This document shows positions 47,188 to 55,810 of a stretch of DNA of 64,000 bases, one piece after another. Under the pieces are notes generated by a model. It did no database searches. It worked only from the letters and a program-made list of their open reading frames with translations, and was not told the origin of the DNA. The DNA is from Firmicutes bacterium AM55-24TS (GTDB lineage: Bacteria > Bacillota > Clostridia > UBA1381). The stretch is taken from the NCBI GenBank assembly GCA_003460745.1, contig QTVU01000002.1, positions 1 through 64,000 on the forward strand. Reading direction: 5' to 3'. The stretch's first letter is position 1. Each line of letters opens with the position of its first letter. The position numbers and the translations under genes were made by a program.

Positions 47188-47733
47188 CTATGCAATATAT
47201 TGCAATGATCCATACGTGAATGCCGCGCCCGAACCTATCGCTATCAGCGAATCCATATTCGGTGCACCGTGAAACAACGTCTTAAAACCTGTTATATAGT
47301 ATTTTCTGTTGACATACATTATCGGCAACGTCAACAGCATTTGCGTAAGTGCAAATGTTATTCCGTTTTCTGCACCGTGAAACATGCTCAAAAACGGCCA
47401 ACCCCACATATGTCCCATTGAAATGTACATTAGCGGCACAAGGCAAACAAGCGACACAATAAGTCTGAACTTCATATTTGAAATTTCATTGTCGATTTTG
47501 TTGTCTTTCTTTTCTTGTTTTTTTCCTGCAACAGACGCACCGTATCCGCCCGAAACAACTGCGTTTATAATATCGTCAACGCTTACAGCCGTTTCATCAA
47601 AATCAACGTGCATATTATTCTGCAACAAATTTACATTTACAGATTTCACACCGTTAAGTTTTTTGACGCTTTTTTCAACGTGTGCGCTGCACGCACTGCA
47701 CGTCATTCCCGTTACATTAAATTTTTCAGTCAC
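47188..47733 (-). CDS. copA: Copper-exporting P-type ATPase, N-terminal fragment
   Basis: N-terminal 180 residues of the same ATPase: heavy-metal-associated domain with GMTCSACSAHVEKSV (CxxC at 12-15), a short linker and the first membrane helices (LIVSLVCLVPLMYISMGHMWGWPF). The true frame leaves this one at about 47205 (FTYG, then IIAIYCIGYGLGHGDKEF in the next frame); adding one G to TATGG restores a normal CopA. It starts with GTG. A divergent HxlR-family regulator is 139 bases away. Confidence 0.88.
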   Translation of the reverse strand: MTEKFNVTGMTCSACSAHVEKSVKKLNGVKSVNVNLLQNNMHVDFDETAVSVDDIINAVVSGGYGASVAGKKQEKKDNKIDNEISNMKFRLIVSLVCLVPLMYISMGHMWGWPFLSMFHGAENGITFALTQMLLTLPIMYVNRKYYITGFKTLFHGAPNMDSLIAIGSGAAFTYGSLQYIA

Positions 47734-47785
47734 ATTATCACCATCCCGAATATTTTGATTGAATTTATTTATTGTTTATGATATT

Positions 47786-47813
47786 ATTATATCGTAAATT
47801 ATTTATTTTTCAA
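47786..47813 (-). promoter_or_regulatory. Candidate copA promoter
   Basis: Minus-strand TTGAAA (47808-47813), 16-base spacer, TATAAT (47786-47791). Confidence 0.5.
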
Positions 47814-47825
47814 GTATGCACTTTT

Positions 47826-47854
47826 TTGATAGATACTATCATTTATGATAGTAT
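47826..47854 (+). promoter_or_regulatory. Palindromic operator in the hxlR promoter
   Basis: ATACTATC-N6-GATAGTAT (47833-47854) is a perfect inverted repeat. It lies across the spacer and the TAGTAT -10 of a TTGATA-N17-TAGTAT promoter for the HxlR-family gene, and upstream of copA on the other strand. It is a plausible binding site for that dimeric regulator. Confidence 0.5.
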
Positions 47855-47872
47855 GGATTGGAGGTAATACAT

Positions 47873-48222
47873 ATGAACCACGATTATATATGCCCTGTTG
47901 AGGCAACACTTGAAATAGTGGCGGAAAATACAAGCCACTTATATTATGGCACTTATCGGGTAAAACATTACGTTTCGGGCAATTACAAAAATTGCTTTCA
48001 TCCGCAACGCCGAAAATGCTTACAAAACAGCTACGCGAGCTTGAAAATGACGGACTGATTGCACGAAAAGTTTATCCCGTAGTTCCGCCGAAAGTGGAAT
48101 ATTCACTTACGCCGCTCGGTACAAGTTTTATTCCTATATTATCAAGCATTTGCGATTGGGGAAATAATTATTTAAAGGCAAACAACATTTGTCCTAACTG
48201 TTCTATGACAAAACAAAAATAA
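47873..48222 (+). CDS. HxlR-family winged-helix regulator (frameshifted near 47920)
   Basis: A 117-residue MarR-like HxlR regulator. It starts at 47873 with GGAGG and reads MNHDYICPVEATLEIV, then needs one G (GTGG to GTGGG) to continue GGKYKPLILWHLSGKTLRF, the conserved helix of the family. The rest, from 47992, contains LTKQLRELENDGLI and a YSLTPLG wing. A CxNC motif (ICPNC) lies at the end. Such regulators respond to thiol, aldehyde or oxidative stress. Divergence from copA suggests a role in copper or redox stress control, which is inference. Confidence 0.72.
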
Positions 48223-48223
48223 C

Positions 48224-48251
48224 AAAAAGGAGCTGATTTCAGCTCCTTTTT
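48224..48251. terminator. Bidirectional terminator between hxlR and lysA
   Basis: AAAAAGGAGCTG / CAGCTCCTTTTT with a four-base loop. Confidence 0.85.
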
Positions 48252-48276
48252 GTGTCAGTTTAATTAAACCAATATA

Positions 48277-49578
48277 TTAAAGAACGTCGTTCTTTATAAG
48301 GTCCTCATATGATTCACGCTTTACAACTATCTTAGCTTTACCGTCCGAAACAGCAACAACTGCCGCTCTCGGAATTCTGTTATAATTGCTTGCCATTGAA
48401 TAGTTATAAGCACCTGTTGCAAGAACTGCCAAAGTATCTCCGACTTTGATTTCCGGCATCATCGCATCTTTAAGCAAAATATCTCCGGATTCACAGCACT
48501 TACCTGCTACTGTAACCTTTTCGGTACGTTCGGCATTTGCGTTGTTCGCAACAACCGCCTCGTACTCTGATTCGTAAAGTATATATCTTGGGTTATCACC
48601 CATACCGCCGTCTACCGACACATACTTTCTCACATTCTTAATATCCTTAATTCCGCCTACTGTATAAAGCGTAATACCTGCCGGTGCAATAATTGAACGG
48701 CCAGGCTCCATAAGAATGAATGGTAGTTTGACTCCTCTTTTTTCTGCAGTAGCCTTAACAACCTCTGAAACGTGCTGAATATATTCATCATACGGTACAG
48801 GATCGTCATTTTCGGTATACATAATACCGTATCCGCCACCAAGGTTAAGATTATCAATTTCAAGACCAAGCTTGTCCTTTAAGTCGCCTACAAAGTTCAT
48901 CATTATTTCAGCCGCTTTACAGAACGGTTCAATATCAAAAATTTGTGAACCGATGTGGCAGTGAACACCGTTTACTTTTACGTTAGACATTTTACTTGCT
49001 TTTTCAATAATTTCAAATGCTTCGCCGTTTTCAAGTGCAACACCGAACTTTGAATCAATTTGACCTGTTTGAATAAAGCTGTGAGTATGAGCGTCAACAC
49101 CGGGTTTGATTCTGAACATTATGTTCTGAACAACACCGTATTTCTTAGCAGTTTCGTTAAGTGCTTCAAGTTCATAAATATTATCAACTATGATATTACC
49201 AACTTTATTTTTAACTGCAAGCTCAATTTCATCAGCAGTTTTATTATTGCCGTGAAAATAGACTTTATCCATAGGAAAATCTGCCTTTATCGCCGTATAA
49301 AGCTCGCCGCCCGATACAACGTCAATACCCAAACCTTCTTCTTTAACAAGTCTGCAAGTGAAAAGTGAGCAGAAAGCCTTGTTTGCATAAAGGACAAGTC
49401 CGTTTCCTCCGTAATATTTATCCATCGCGTTTTTATAAACACGACAATTTTTTCTTATTAAATCCTCATCTAATACATATAGCGGAGTTCCAAACTCCTT
49501 TGCAAGTTCAACAGTATCATTTTTACCAATAACAAGATGATTTTTCTCGTTTACTGTCAAATCTTCTGATACAAACAT
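48277..49578 (-). CDS. lysA: Diaminopimelate decarboxylase
   Basis: A 433-residue PLP enzyme, fold type III, converting meso-diaminopimelate to lysine. The PLP lysine lies in YANKAFCS (about 66-70). GIDVVSGGELYTA, HCHIGSQI and GGGYGIMY follow, with the C-terminal CESGDILLKDA and GAYNYSMASNYN at the dimer active site. Length is normal. It starts 26 bases after clpX with a GGAAGG site, so it seems to be the last gene of a tig-clpP-clpX-lysA unit. It is not preceded by a lysine riboswitch. Confidence 0.95.
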   Translation of the reverse strand: MFVSEDLTVNEKNHLVIGKNDTVELAKEFGTPLYVLDEDLIRKNCRVYKNAMDKYYGGNGLVLYANKAFCSLFTCRLVKEEGLGIDVVSGGELYTAIKADFPMDKVYFHGNNKTADEIELAVKNKVGNIIVDNIYELEALNETAKKYGVVQNIMFRIKPGVDAHTHSFIQTGQIDSKFGVALENGEAFEIIEKASKMSNVKVNGVHCHIGSQIFDIEPFCKAAEIMMNFVGDLKDKLGLEIDNLNLGGGYGIMYTENDDPVPYDEYIQHVSEVVKATAEKRGVKLPFILMEPGRSIIAPAGITLYTVGGIKDIKNVRKYVSVDGGMGDNPRYILYESEYEAVVANNANAERTEKVTVAGKCCESGDILLKDAMMPEIKVGDTLAVLATGAYNYSMASNYNRIPRAAVVAVSDGKAKIVVKRESYEDLIKNDVL

Positions 49579-49604
49579 TCTTTCTCACACCTTCCTAAAG
49601 TTTC

Positions 49605-50099
49605 TTAACCCTGAGTTCCGTCAGGCTCTAAATTTTCTTTGAGTTTCTTCGTTTCCTTACTTTCGTGTATAATCTTAGGTTCTTTTAAATCTGTTATACA
49701 CTTCTTTGTTATGATAACGGTTTTTATACTGTCATCGGACGGCACTTCAAACATAATATCCGACATTGCCTCTTCGATAATTGAACGAAGTCCTCTCGCA
49801 CCTGTATTTCTTTCAATCGCTTTATCAGCGATTGCCTCTATCGCGTCATCTTCAAATTCAAGCTTTACACCGTCAAATGCAAACAAGGCTTTATACTGCT
49901 TTATAAGTGCATTTTTCGGTTCTGTAAGAATTGTAATAAGCGTTTTTCTGTCAAGTTTATCAAGTCTTGCAAAAACAGGAAGTCTGCCTATAAATTCAGG
50001 AATCAATCCGAATTTAAGCAAATCCTGCGGTATAAGTTTACCCAGCAATTCATTGATGTTAGACTCTTTCTTACTTGAAATCTGTGCACCAAATCCCAA
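49605..50099 (-). CDS. clpX: ClpX, C-terminal fragment (frameshifted gene)
   Basis: The last part of the ClpX unfoldase, with the small AAA+ domain. It includes [23 protein letters not shown] and sensor II in [23 protein letters not shown]. The true frame extends up to about 50155, where one T (TTGTT to TTGTTT) appears missing: NILL in the middle fragment should read [22 protein letters not shown]. The three pieces 49605-50099, 50003-50587 and 50686-50874 together make a normal ClpX of about 425 residues. Confidence 0.85.
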   Translation of the reverse strand: MGFGAQISSKKESNINELLGKLIPQDLLKFGLIPEFIGRLPVFARLDKLDRKTLITILTEPKNALIKQYKALFAFDGVKLEFEDDAIEAIADKAIERNTGARGLRSIIEEAMSDIMFEVPSDDSIKTVIITKKCITDLKEPKIIHESKETKKLKENLEPDGTQG

Positions 50100-50587
50100 A
50101 CCTTGCTTACCTGTTCTTGAGCCGATAATCTTTTCGATACCGTCAAAAGCACCGCCGCATATAACAAAATATTCGTTGTATCAATCTGAATAAGTTCTTG
50201 GTGCGGATGTTTTCTTCCGCCCTGCGGAGGAACTGACGCAACAGTACCCTCAAGCACTTTCAAAAGTGCCTGTTGAACACCTTCACCGCTAACGTCACGC
50301 GTAATTGACGGATTTTCGGATTTTCGTGCAATTTTATCAATTTCGTCAATATATATAATTCCGCGTTCCGCAGCGTCAATATCGTAATCAGCCGCTTGAA
50401 TAAGTTTTAACAATATATTTTCAACGTCCTCGCCGACATAGCCCGCCTCAGTAAGAGAAGTAGCGTCAGCTATGGCAAAAGGTACATTAAGTATCTTTGC
50501 AAGATTTTGTACAAGGAACGTCTTACCGCTGCCTGTCGGACCTATCATAAGTATATTACTCTTTTGAAGTTCCACATCGTCAGCCAT
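50003..50587 (-). CDS. clpX: ClpX, central ATPase fragment (frameshifted gene)
   Basis: The central AAA+ part. Sense coding runs from about 50712 to 50155; the tail after 50155 is out of frame. It has Walker A GPTGSGKT, the [15 protein letters not shown] pore segment, Walker [12 protein letters not shown], and the RKH loop (GGRKHPHQE) that captures substrates such as ssrA-tagged proteins. Upstream in the same frame are [24 protein letters not shown] residues. With ClpP (50889-51485) it forms the ClpXP protease. Confidence 0.85.
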   Translation of the reverse strand: MADDVELQKSNILMIGPTGSGKTFLVQNLAKILNVPFAIADATSLTEAGYVGEDVENILLKLIQAADYDIDAAERGIIYIDEIDKIARKSENPSITRDVSGEGVQQALLKVLEGTVASVPPQGGRKHPHQELIQIDTTNILLYAAVLLTVSKRLSAQEQVSKVWDLVHRFQVRKSLTSMNCWVNLYRRICLNSD

Positions 50588-50685
50588 ATCAGAATGTTCT
50601 ATTCTCTTGTAATGATTATATACCGCTACCGACAGAATTTTCTTTGCGTCCTCCTGTCCGACAACATATTCATCAAGAAAAGCCT

Positions 50686-50874
50686 TTATTTCCTTCGGCT
50701 TAGGCAGTTCAGTAGCCGTAAATCCGCCTTATGCTCAAATTCACCGTCAAGTATACTGTTGCACATATCTATACATTCGTTACAGATATATACCCCCGGT
50801 CCCGACAAAAGCTTATCTACTTCTTGTTCAGTTTTTCCGCAGAATGAACATCTGAAATGTTTATTTTCGTCCAT
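50686..50874 (-). CDS. clpX: ClpX, N-terminal zinc-binding fragment (frameshifted gene)
   Basis: The N-terminal zinc-binding dimerisation domain: [15 protein letters not shown] ... [12 protein letters not shown], four Cys as CxxC pairs. Sense coding ends near 50715, after EHKAD. Adding one G to GGCGGAT restores the frame into [13 protein letters not shown]. It begins 15 bases after clpP. Confidence 0.85.
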   Translation of the reverse strand: MDENKHFRCSFCGKTEQEVDKLLSGPGVYICNECIDMCNSILDGEFEHKADLRLLNCLSRRK

Positions 50875-50888
50875 ATATTTATACTCCT

Positions 50889-51485
50889 TTATTTAGAGGC
50901 TTTTACAATAACCTCGTCAATAAGGCCGTATTCCTTAGCCTCTTGAGCAGTCATAAAGTTATCACGCTCTGTATCCTCACAAAGCTTTTCGTAAGTTTGT
51001 CCCGTACGCTCTGCAAGAATTTCATTCATCTTCTTCTTTGTATTAACAAGATGATCTGTGTATATTTTAATATCAGTTGTCTGACCGCTAAGTCCGCCGC
51101 CGGCAATAAGAGGTTGATGTATCATAACCTCACTGTTCGGCAAAGCAAATCTCTTGCCTTTTTCACCGGCCGCAAGCAAGAATGCACCCATACTTGCCGC
51201 CATACCGATACAAATTGTAGATACGTCACACTTTATATACTGCATTGTGTCGTAAATTGCCATACCTGCAGTAATCGAGCCGCCCGGGCTGTCAATATAA
51301 AGCTGAATATCTTTATCAGGATCCTTTGCTTCAAGATATAAAAGCTGTGCCACAACAAGACTTGCCGTTGCGTCAGTTACCTGATCTGCCAAGAATATAA
51401 TTCTGTCCTCAAGCAGTCTTGAATAAATATCGTATGAACGTTCGCCTCTGTTGGTCTGTTCAACGACCATTGGTACTAATGCCAT
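50889..51485 (-). CDS. clpP: ATP-dependent Clp protease proteolytic subunit
   Basis: A 198-residue serine peptidase forming the ClpP tetradecamer. With the start at 51485 ([22 protein letters not shown]), the catalytic triad is Ser98 (GMAASMGA), His123 (MIHQPL) and Asp171 (EDTERDNF), close to canonical numbering. The [12 protein letters not shown] oxyanion loop is present. An in-frame ATG at 51494 abuts the GGAAAGGG site and is less likely. No CtsR box was seen. It lies between tig and clpX. Confidence 0.97.
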   Translation of the reverse strand: MALVPMVVEQTNRGERSYDIYSRLLEDRIIFLADQVTDATASLVVAQLLYLEAKDPDKDIQLYIDSPGGSITAGMAIYDTMQYIKCDVSTICIGMAASMGAFLLAAGEKGKRFALPNSEVMIHQPLIAGGGLSGQTTDIKIYTDHLVNTKKKMNEILAERTGQTYEKLCEDTERDNFMTAQEAKEYGLIDEVIVKASK

Positions 51486-51514
51486 ACTATTCATCCCTTT
51501 CCGAAATTATAAAA

Positions 51515-52012
51515 TTATTTTACCTGTGCATTGTTTACAATCATAGTGATTGTCTTTTGAATTTCAAGGTCTTTCTTAATGCTTTCCTTTTCAGCGTCAC
51601 CAAGAAGTTCCTTAAGCTTGTCAAGTTCCATATTGTACTTCTTTGACATATCTACAAGTTCAAGTTCAACTTCTTCAGGACCTGCTTCAATTCCTTCAGC
51701 CTTTTGAATTGCCTCAAGAACAAGTGAACCGCTTAGCTGTTTCTTAGCCTGTTCAGTGAATTGAGCTCTTAAAGCGTCCATTGTCATACCTGTATATTGC
51801 ATATACATATCAAGGTTCATACCTTGGTATGAAAGTCTTTGAGCGAAATCTCTTACACTGTTGTCGATTTGAGTTTCAACCATAGCGTCAGGAAGATCGA
51901 ACTCAGCATTTTCAATAACCTTGTCGATAACTGCATTTTCAGTTTCAACCTTAGCTTTGTTTTCAGCAGCCTCTTCAAGCTTTTTACGAACGTCTGCTCT
52001 GAATTCGTCCAT
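51515..52012 (-). CDS. tig: Trigger factor, C-terminal fragment (frameshifted gene)
   Basis: C-terminal SurA-like arm region of trigger factor (DEFRADVRKKLEEAAENKAKVETENAVIDKVIENAEFDLPDAMVETQI). It binds nascent chains leaving the ribosome. The true frame begins at about 52178, where one base is missing: GTELT... should read [48 protein letters not shown], which is the PPIase-to-arm junction. The N-terminal part is 52090-52800. Confidence 0.85.
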   Translation of the reverse strand: MDEFRADVRKKLEEAAENKAKVETENAVIDKVIENAEFDLPDAMVETQIDNSVRDFAQRLSYQGMNLDMYMQYTGMTMDALRAQFTEQAKKQLSGSLVLEAIQKAEGIEAGPEEVELELVDMSKKYNMELDKLKELLGDAEKESIKKDLEIQKTITMIVNNAQVK

Positions 52013-52089
52013 TGTATCAAATTCACTTACTTCACTTGCGAAATCGTCATCAAGTTCAGGAAGTTCACGTTTCTTGATTTCCTTAACCT

Positions 52090-52800
52090 TTACTTTAAAT
52101 ACTGCGTCCTTACCTGCAAGGTTTTCTGCATGATATTCTTCAGGGAAAGTAACCTTAACGTCAACATCAGCGTCAGTTCAGCACCTACAAGCTGATCTTC
52201 AAATCCAGGAATGAATGTACCCGAACCGATTTCAAGTTCGTAGTCTTCGCCCTTGCCGCCTTCAAATGCAACATCGTCTACAAAGCCTTCAAAGTCGATA
52301 ACTGCGATATCGCCGTTTTCGATTGCTCTGTCGTCAACTGTGATAAGTCTTGCATTCTTCTTTTGTGTAGCCTCGATATCCTTATCTACATCTTCATCTG
52401 TTACAGTATGGTCAATTTTTTCCACTTCTATACCTTTGTAATCGCCAAGCTTAACTTCCGGCTTAGTTGTAACAAGTGCTGTAAATACTACAGGCTCACC
52501 CTTTTTGATTTCTTCAACGTCAATTTCAGGTCTTGCAACTGATTCAACACCTGATTCCTTTAGAGCTTCGTCATAAGCCTGCGGAAGTACGCTGTTAATA
52601 GCTTCATCATAGAATACAGCCTCTGTATAATACTTTTCGATAATCTTTCTTGGAGCTTTGCCTTTTCTGTAACCAGGTACGTTAAACTTCTTTACATTCT
52701 TTTTGTACACCTGATTAATTGCCTTGTCAAAATCCTCTGCACTTACTTCAAATGTAAGTTTTACAAGGTTTTTTTCGATTTGTTCATTTTTCACTGCCAT
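52090..52800 (-). CDS. tig: Trigger factor, N-terminal ribosome-binding and PPIase fragment
   Basis: Ribosome-binding domain (1-110) with the signature loop GYRKGKAPRKIIEKYY, then the FKBP-type PPIase domain (about 145-245, GDIAVIDFEGFVDDVAFEGGKGEDYELEIGSGTFIPGFEDQLVGAE). Sense coding stops near residue 208 because of the missing base at about 52178. First gene of the tig-clpP-clpX-lysA unit. Together the two fragments give about 428 residues, the usual size. Confidence 0.88.
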   Translation of the reverse strand: MAVKNEQIEKNLVKLTFEVSAEDFDKAINQVYKKNVKKFNVPGYRKGKAPRKIIEKYYTEAVFYDEAINSVLPQAYDEALKESGVESVARPEIDVEEIKKGEPVVFTALVTTKPEVKLGDYKGIEVEKIDHTVTDEDVDKDIEATQKKNARLITVDDRAIENGDIAVIDFEGFVDDVAFEGGKGEDYELEIGSGTFIPGFEDQLVGAELTLMLTLRLLSLKNIMQKTLQVRTQYLK

Positions 52801-52968
52801 AGTGATAATATCCTCCTTCTGTGTCCTATTACAGACATATTAACATAGCGTATATTATATCACTTATTTTCTTATATTTCAATCTTTTTTTTAATTCTTT
52901 ACAACTTTTTCATAATTACATAACTTTTAAATATCGTTTTAGTATATTTTTACCCATTTTCGTATAAA

Positions 52969-53940
52969 TTACTTAACTTCGTCTAACAATCCGGCAGTAA
53001 AACCAAGCGATTTTATAAGCTGCATATCCGACATTACCGTTTCGCCTGTTGTTGTAAGCATATCGCCCGATATAGCGGCATTTGCACCGGATTCAAAACA
53101 AGATTTTCCGCCGTCGTCAAGAAGTATTCTTCCTCCTGCAAGTCTGATTGCGGCTGACGGATTTATAAATCTGAATATCGCACATATGCGACGCATATCG
53201 TCCTTTGTAAGTTTTTTATTATTTTCGTATGGTGTTCCTTTTATCGGATTTAACATATTTACGGGCATTGAACTTACACCGAGATTTCTAACCTCAAATG
53301 CCATATCAATTCTGTCCTCCATACTTTCGCCAAGTCCGGCAATACCGCCGCTGCACACAGAAAGTCCGGCTTTTTTAGCGGCTTTGATTGCATTTATTTT
53401 ATCGTCATATGTATGCGTTGTACAGACGTTTGGAAAATAATTTCTTGAACTTTCAAGATTGTTGTGTACACGCGTTAAGCCTGCGTCTTTTAGTCGCTTA
53501 AACTGTTCTTCGTTCAAAAGTCCGAGTGATGCACAGACTGATATATCGCTTATTTTTCTTATTTCTTTGATAATTTCACAGACTTTGTCAACTTCACTGT
53601 CAGACAGTCTTTTTCCCGATGCGACAAGTGAAAAACGCTTAATACCCTTGTCCGCACTCTTTTTAGCCGCATTTACTACCGTTTCCTTGTCAAGCAACGG
53701 ATATTCCTCAACATTGGTGCAGTGAAACGCCGATTGTGCACAATACTTGCAGTCCTCACTGCATCTTCCGCTTTTTGCATTTATTATTGTACATATGTCA
53801 AATACATTGTCACAAAACTTTTCACGAATTTCATCAGCCGCTTTACAAAGCTCATCAATCGGTGCGTCTATAAGGCTCATTGCCTCATCTTTTGTTATCA
53901 TTTCTCCCGAAAATATTTTGTTCTTTAATTCTTCAATCAT
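52969..53940 (-). CDS. bioB: Biotin synthase
   Basis: A 323-residue radical SAM enzyme inserting sulfur into dethiobiotin. The SAM cluster motif is CSEDCKYC (CxxxCxxC) in SGRCSEDCKYCAQS. The HNLE(S)SRNYFPNV segment and YENNKKLTKDDMRRICAIFRFINPSAAIRLAGGR region, where the second [2Fe-2S] ligand Arg lies, are typical. The ATG at 53940 is preferred to an in-frame TTG at 53949, based on distance from GGAAAGG. Controlled by a BirA operator upstream. No other bio gene is in this window. Confidence 0.94.
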   Translation of the reverse strand: MIEELKNKIFSGEMITKDEAMSLIDAPIDELCKAADEIREKFCDNVFDICTIINAKSGRCSEDCKYCAQSAFHCTNVEEYPLLDKETVVNAAKKSADKGIKRFSLVASGKRLSDSEVDKVCEIIKEIRKISDISVCASLGLLNEEQFKRLKDAGLTRVHNNLESSRNYFPNVCTTHTYDDKINAIKAAKKAGLSVCSGGIAGLGESMEDRIDMAFEVRNLGVSSMPVNMLNPIKGTPYENNKKLTKDDMRRICAIFRFINPSAAIRLAGGRILLDDGGKSCFESGANAAISGDMLTTTGETVMSDMQLIKSLGFTAGLLDEVK

Positions 53941-53974
53941 TTTTCTCAAAACCTTTCCTATTGTTTATGTAGGA

Positions 53975-54003
53975 ATTATATCACTTCTTATTTATATTGT
54001 CAA
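53975..54003 (-). promoter_or_regulatory. bioB promoter
   Basis: Minus-strand TTGACA (53998-54003), 17-base spacer, TATAAT (53975-53980); the -35 overlaps the BirA operator. Confidence 0.8.
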
Positions 54004-54030
54004 CTATATAAATATACTTTAGTTTACAAT
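53996..54030 (-). promoter_or_regulatory. BirA operator
   Basis: ATTGTCAACT-N15-AGTTTACAAT, matching the Firmicutes BirA dyad (TTGTnAAC ... GTTnACAA). Overlaps the bioB -35 element, consistent with repression by biotin-loaded BirA. Confidence 0.8.
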
Positions 54031-54037
54031 CAATACA

Positions 54038-54072
54038 AATAAATACACCGCTAAAAAGCGGTGCATTTATTT
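54038..54072 (-). terminator. Terminator of the PC4-like gene
   Basis: AAATACACCGCT / AGCGGTGCATTT with a four-base loop and one mismatch, T-rich on the minus side. Confidence 0.7.
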
Positions 54073-54292
54073 ATAAATTCATATCAATTAAAATATCTCT
54101 TAAATTTTTCAATTCTTCATTTGTAAAAGTAAGACCTTTACCCATTTTTTCATGTTCCGGTGCCCAATCACGCAAATCAAATTTAGGGTTTGCACCGTTC
54201 CACGAAACTATATTAAGCTCCTTTGTCCAACCTTTACTGCTCTCGGATACCGTTCCGATATGTTCTTTTATTTCAAACTTCAATTCAGCCAT
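54071..54292 (-). CDS. YdbC/PC4-like ssDNA-binding protein
   Basis: A 73-residue PC4/p15-type protein (KGWTKELNIVSWNGANPKFDLRDWAPEHEKMGKGLTF). The PDB-style fold binds single-stranded DNA as a dimer; a role in transcription or repair is likely but unproven in bacteria. GGAGGAG precedes the ATG. It follows the GH4 gene by 15 bases and is likely co-transcribed with it. Confidence 0.85.
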   Translation of the reverse strand: MAELKFEIKEHIGTVSESSKGWTKELNIVSWNGANPKFDLRDWAPEHEKMGKGLTFTNEELKNLRDILIDMNL

Positions 54293-54307
54293 TATTTCTC
54301 CTCCGAT

Positions 54308-55696
54308 TTAGAAATACATTTTCAAATATTCTTTTGTATTGTCGACCATTTCGTCAAACAATTTTCTTGCATCACTAACCGAAATACACATATTAGGGTC
54401 AGCTGCAAATGCGTTAAATACACCGTCAAGGTCACGATTTAAAGCACAATCGACAACTTGTTCCTGTTCACCGCACACACGGCTTATAAGCGGATAAATT
54501 GTCTGCGGAATATTTCCGGCAAATACAGGATTTAACAAATTTGCTCTGAAACAAGCGTTCGTTTCTACAACCGCACCGATAGGCAAGTTAGGAATTTGAC
54601 CGTAATTCGGTATATTAACATTCGTAACAAGGTCGCCAAGTCCAAGCAATGCTCTTATCTGCTGTACACCCTCTTCGCCTGTTTCCTTTAATTCAAACTT
54701 TTCTTCACCGCTGTAAAGTCTTTCACTTCTTTCAAGACGTTTCTCAAGGTCGTCTTTTCTCCACGAAACAGGAGTTAATGCAAATCCCCACTTTTCAACG
54801 GTTTCTTTGTCTTTCAAATACCAATCACCCGGACAAAATTCAGCCAAATGTCTGTCCCCTGCCGCGGCGATACTTCCGTATCTTAAAAACAAGTCAATCT
54901 TAACTTTCTCACTGCATGAGAAATACTTATTCATCCAGTTTTCATCTGACTTCTTCACAAAGCCGTTATCTTTGTATTTCTCCGCAAATTCACGGTATAC
55001 AGGGAAAATATCTATATCCTTGTACTGTGCCTTTGTAAGCCAAGTAAAGTGATTTACTCCGACAACATTAACTTTAATATCCTCACGTTTTACGTCTTTT
55101 ATACCTTTAATATCTTCAAGTGCATTTACAAGCAGTTTTTGTGTACCGAACACTTCGTGACAACAGCCGAACGCCTTAATTTCAGGGAACACCTTATACA
55201 AAGTCTTTACGCACATTGTCATAGGGTTTGTGTAGTTGATTACCCATGCGTCAGGACAATATTTTTTTATATTCTCTGCGATTTCTTCAAACATCGGAAT
55301 TGTTCTTAACGCTCTCAAAATTCCGCCCGGACCTGCCGTATCGCCGACTGATTGATATATATTGTATTTTTCCGGTGTATGTACATCGCTTTCCATTTCA
55401 TCGAATGTACCCGGTAAAATTGATATAATAACAAAATCCGCACCCTCAAGAGCCTCTTTTTCAGTTTCAACGGCTTTGTACTTCCACTGTGACTTACAGC
55501 CTTCTATATCCTTTATGCCGTTGCCTATCTTTTCGTTTTTCTTTGCCGCCTCTAAATCTATATCGTAAAGATAAACAGTACCGCACATATCCTCACACAC
55601 CGCAAGGTCGCTCATAAATCCCCACGCCCAACCGCGTGAGCCGCCGCCGATATAAGCGATTTTTATATCTTCGTATTTATTGTTACCGTATTTCAT
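54308..55696 (-). CDS. Glycoside hydrolase family 4 (alpha-galactosidase/alpha-glucuronidase-like)
   Basis: A 462-residue GH4 enzyme using NAD and Mn(II) in a redox-type hydrolysis. The Rossmann motif is YIGGGSRGWAWGF near the N terminus. AINYTNPMT and FGCCHEVFG carry the Cys/His metal site, and VNVVGVNHFTWL holds the catalytic Tyr/His region. It lacks an evident phospho-sugar binding signature I can confirm, so alpha-galactosidase or alpha-glucuronidase is possible. GGAGGA precedes the ATG. No transporter or phosphotransferase genes sit nearby. Confidence 0.85.
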   Translation of the reverse strand: MKYGNNKYEDIKIAYIGGGSRGWAWGFMSDLAVCEDMCGTVYLYDIDLEAAKKNEKIGNGIKDIEGCKSQWKYKAVETEKEALEGADFVIISILPGTFDEMESDVHTPEKYNIYQSVGDTAGPGGILRALRTIPMFEEIAENIKKYCPDAWVINYTNPMTMCVKTLYKVFPEIKAFGCCHEVFGTQKLLVNALEDIKGIKDVKREDIKVNVVGVNHFTWLTKAQYKDIDIFPVYREFAEKYKDNGFVKKSDENWMNKYFSCSEKVKIDLFLRYGSIAAAGDRHLAEFCPGDWYLKDKETVEKWGFALTPVSWRKDDLEKRLERSERLYSGEEKFELKETGEEGVQQIRALLGLGDLVTNVNIPNYGQIPNLPIGAVVETNACFRANLLNPVFAGNIPQTIYPLISRVCGEQEQVVDCALNRDLDGVFNAFAADPNMCISVSDARKLFDEMVDNTKEYLKMYF

Positions 55697-55776
55697 TTTT
55701 CTGTCCTCCGCTTTAATTTTATGACTTAATTATACCACTGATTTTCAACTTAAACAACAACAATATTGCTCCAAAT

Positions 55777-55808
55777 CAAAAATGTACTGCCTAAACAGTA
55801 CATTTTTT
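55777..55808. terminator. Terminator after the amidase
   Basis: AAAAATGTACTG / CAGTACATTTTT with a six-base loop, T-run either way. It lies just downstream of the amidase stop on the minus strand. Confidence 0.8.
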
Positions 55809-55810
55809 GC

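Noticed and set aside
48277-49604. Lysine riboswitch controlling lysA
   Set aside because: lysA lies 26 bases after clpX inside an operon, leaving no room for an aptamer.
51486-51514. CtsR operator upstream of clpP
   Set aside because: No GGTCAAA direct repeat is present in the short gap after tig.
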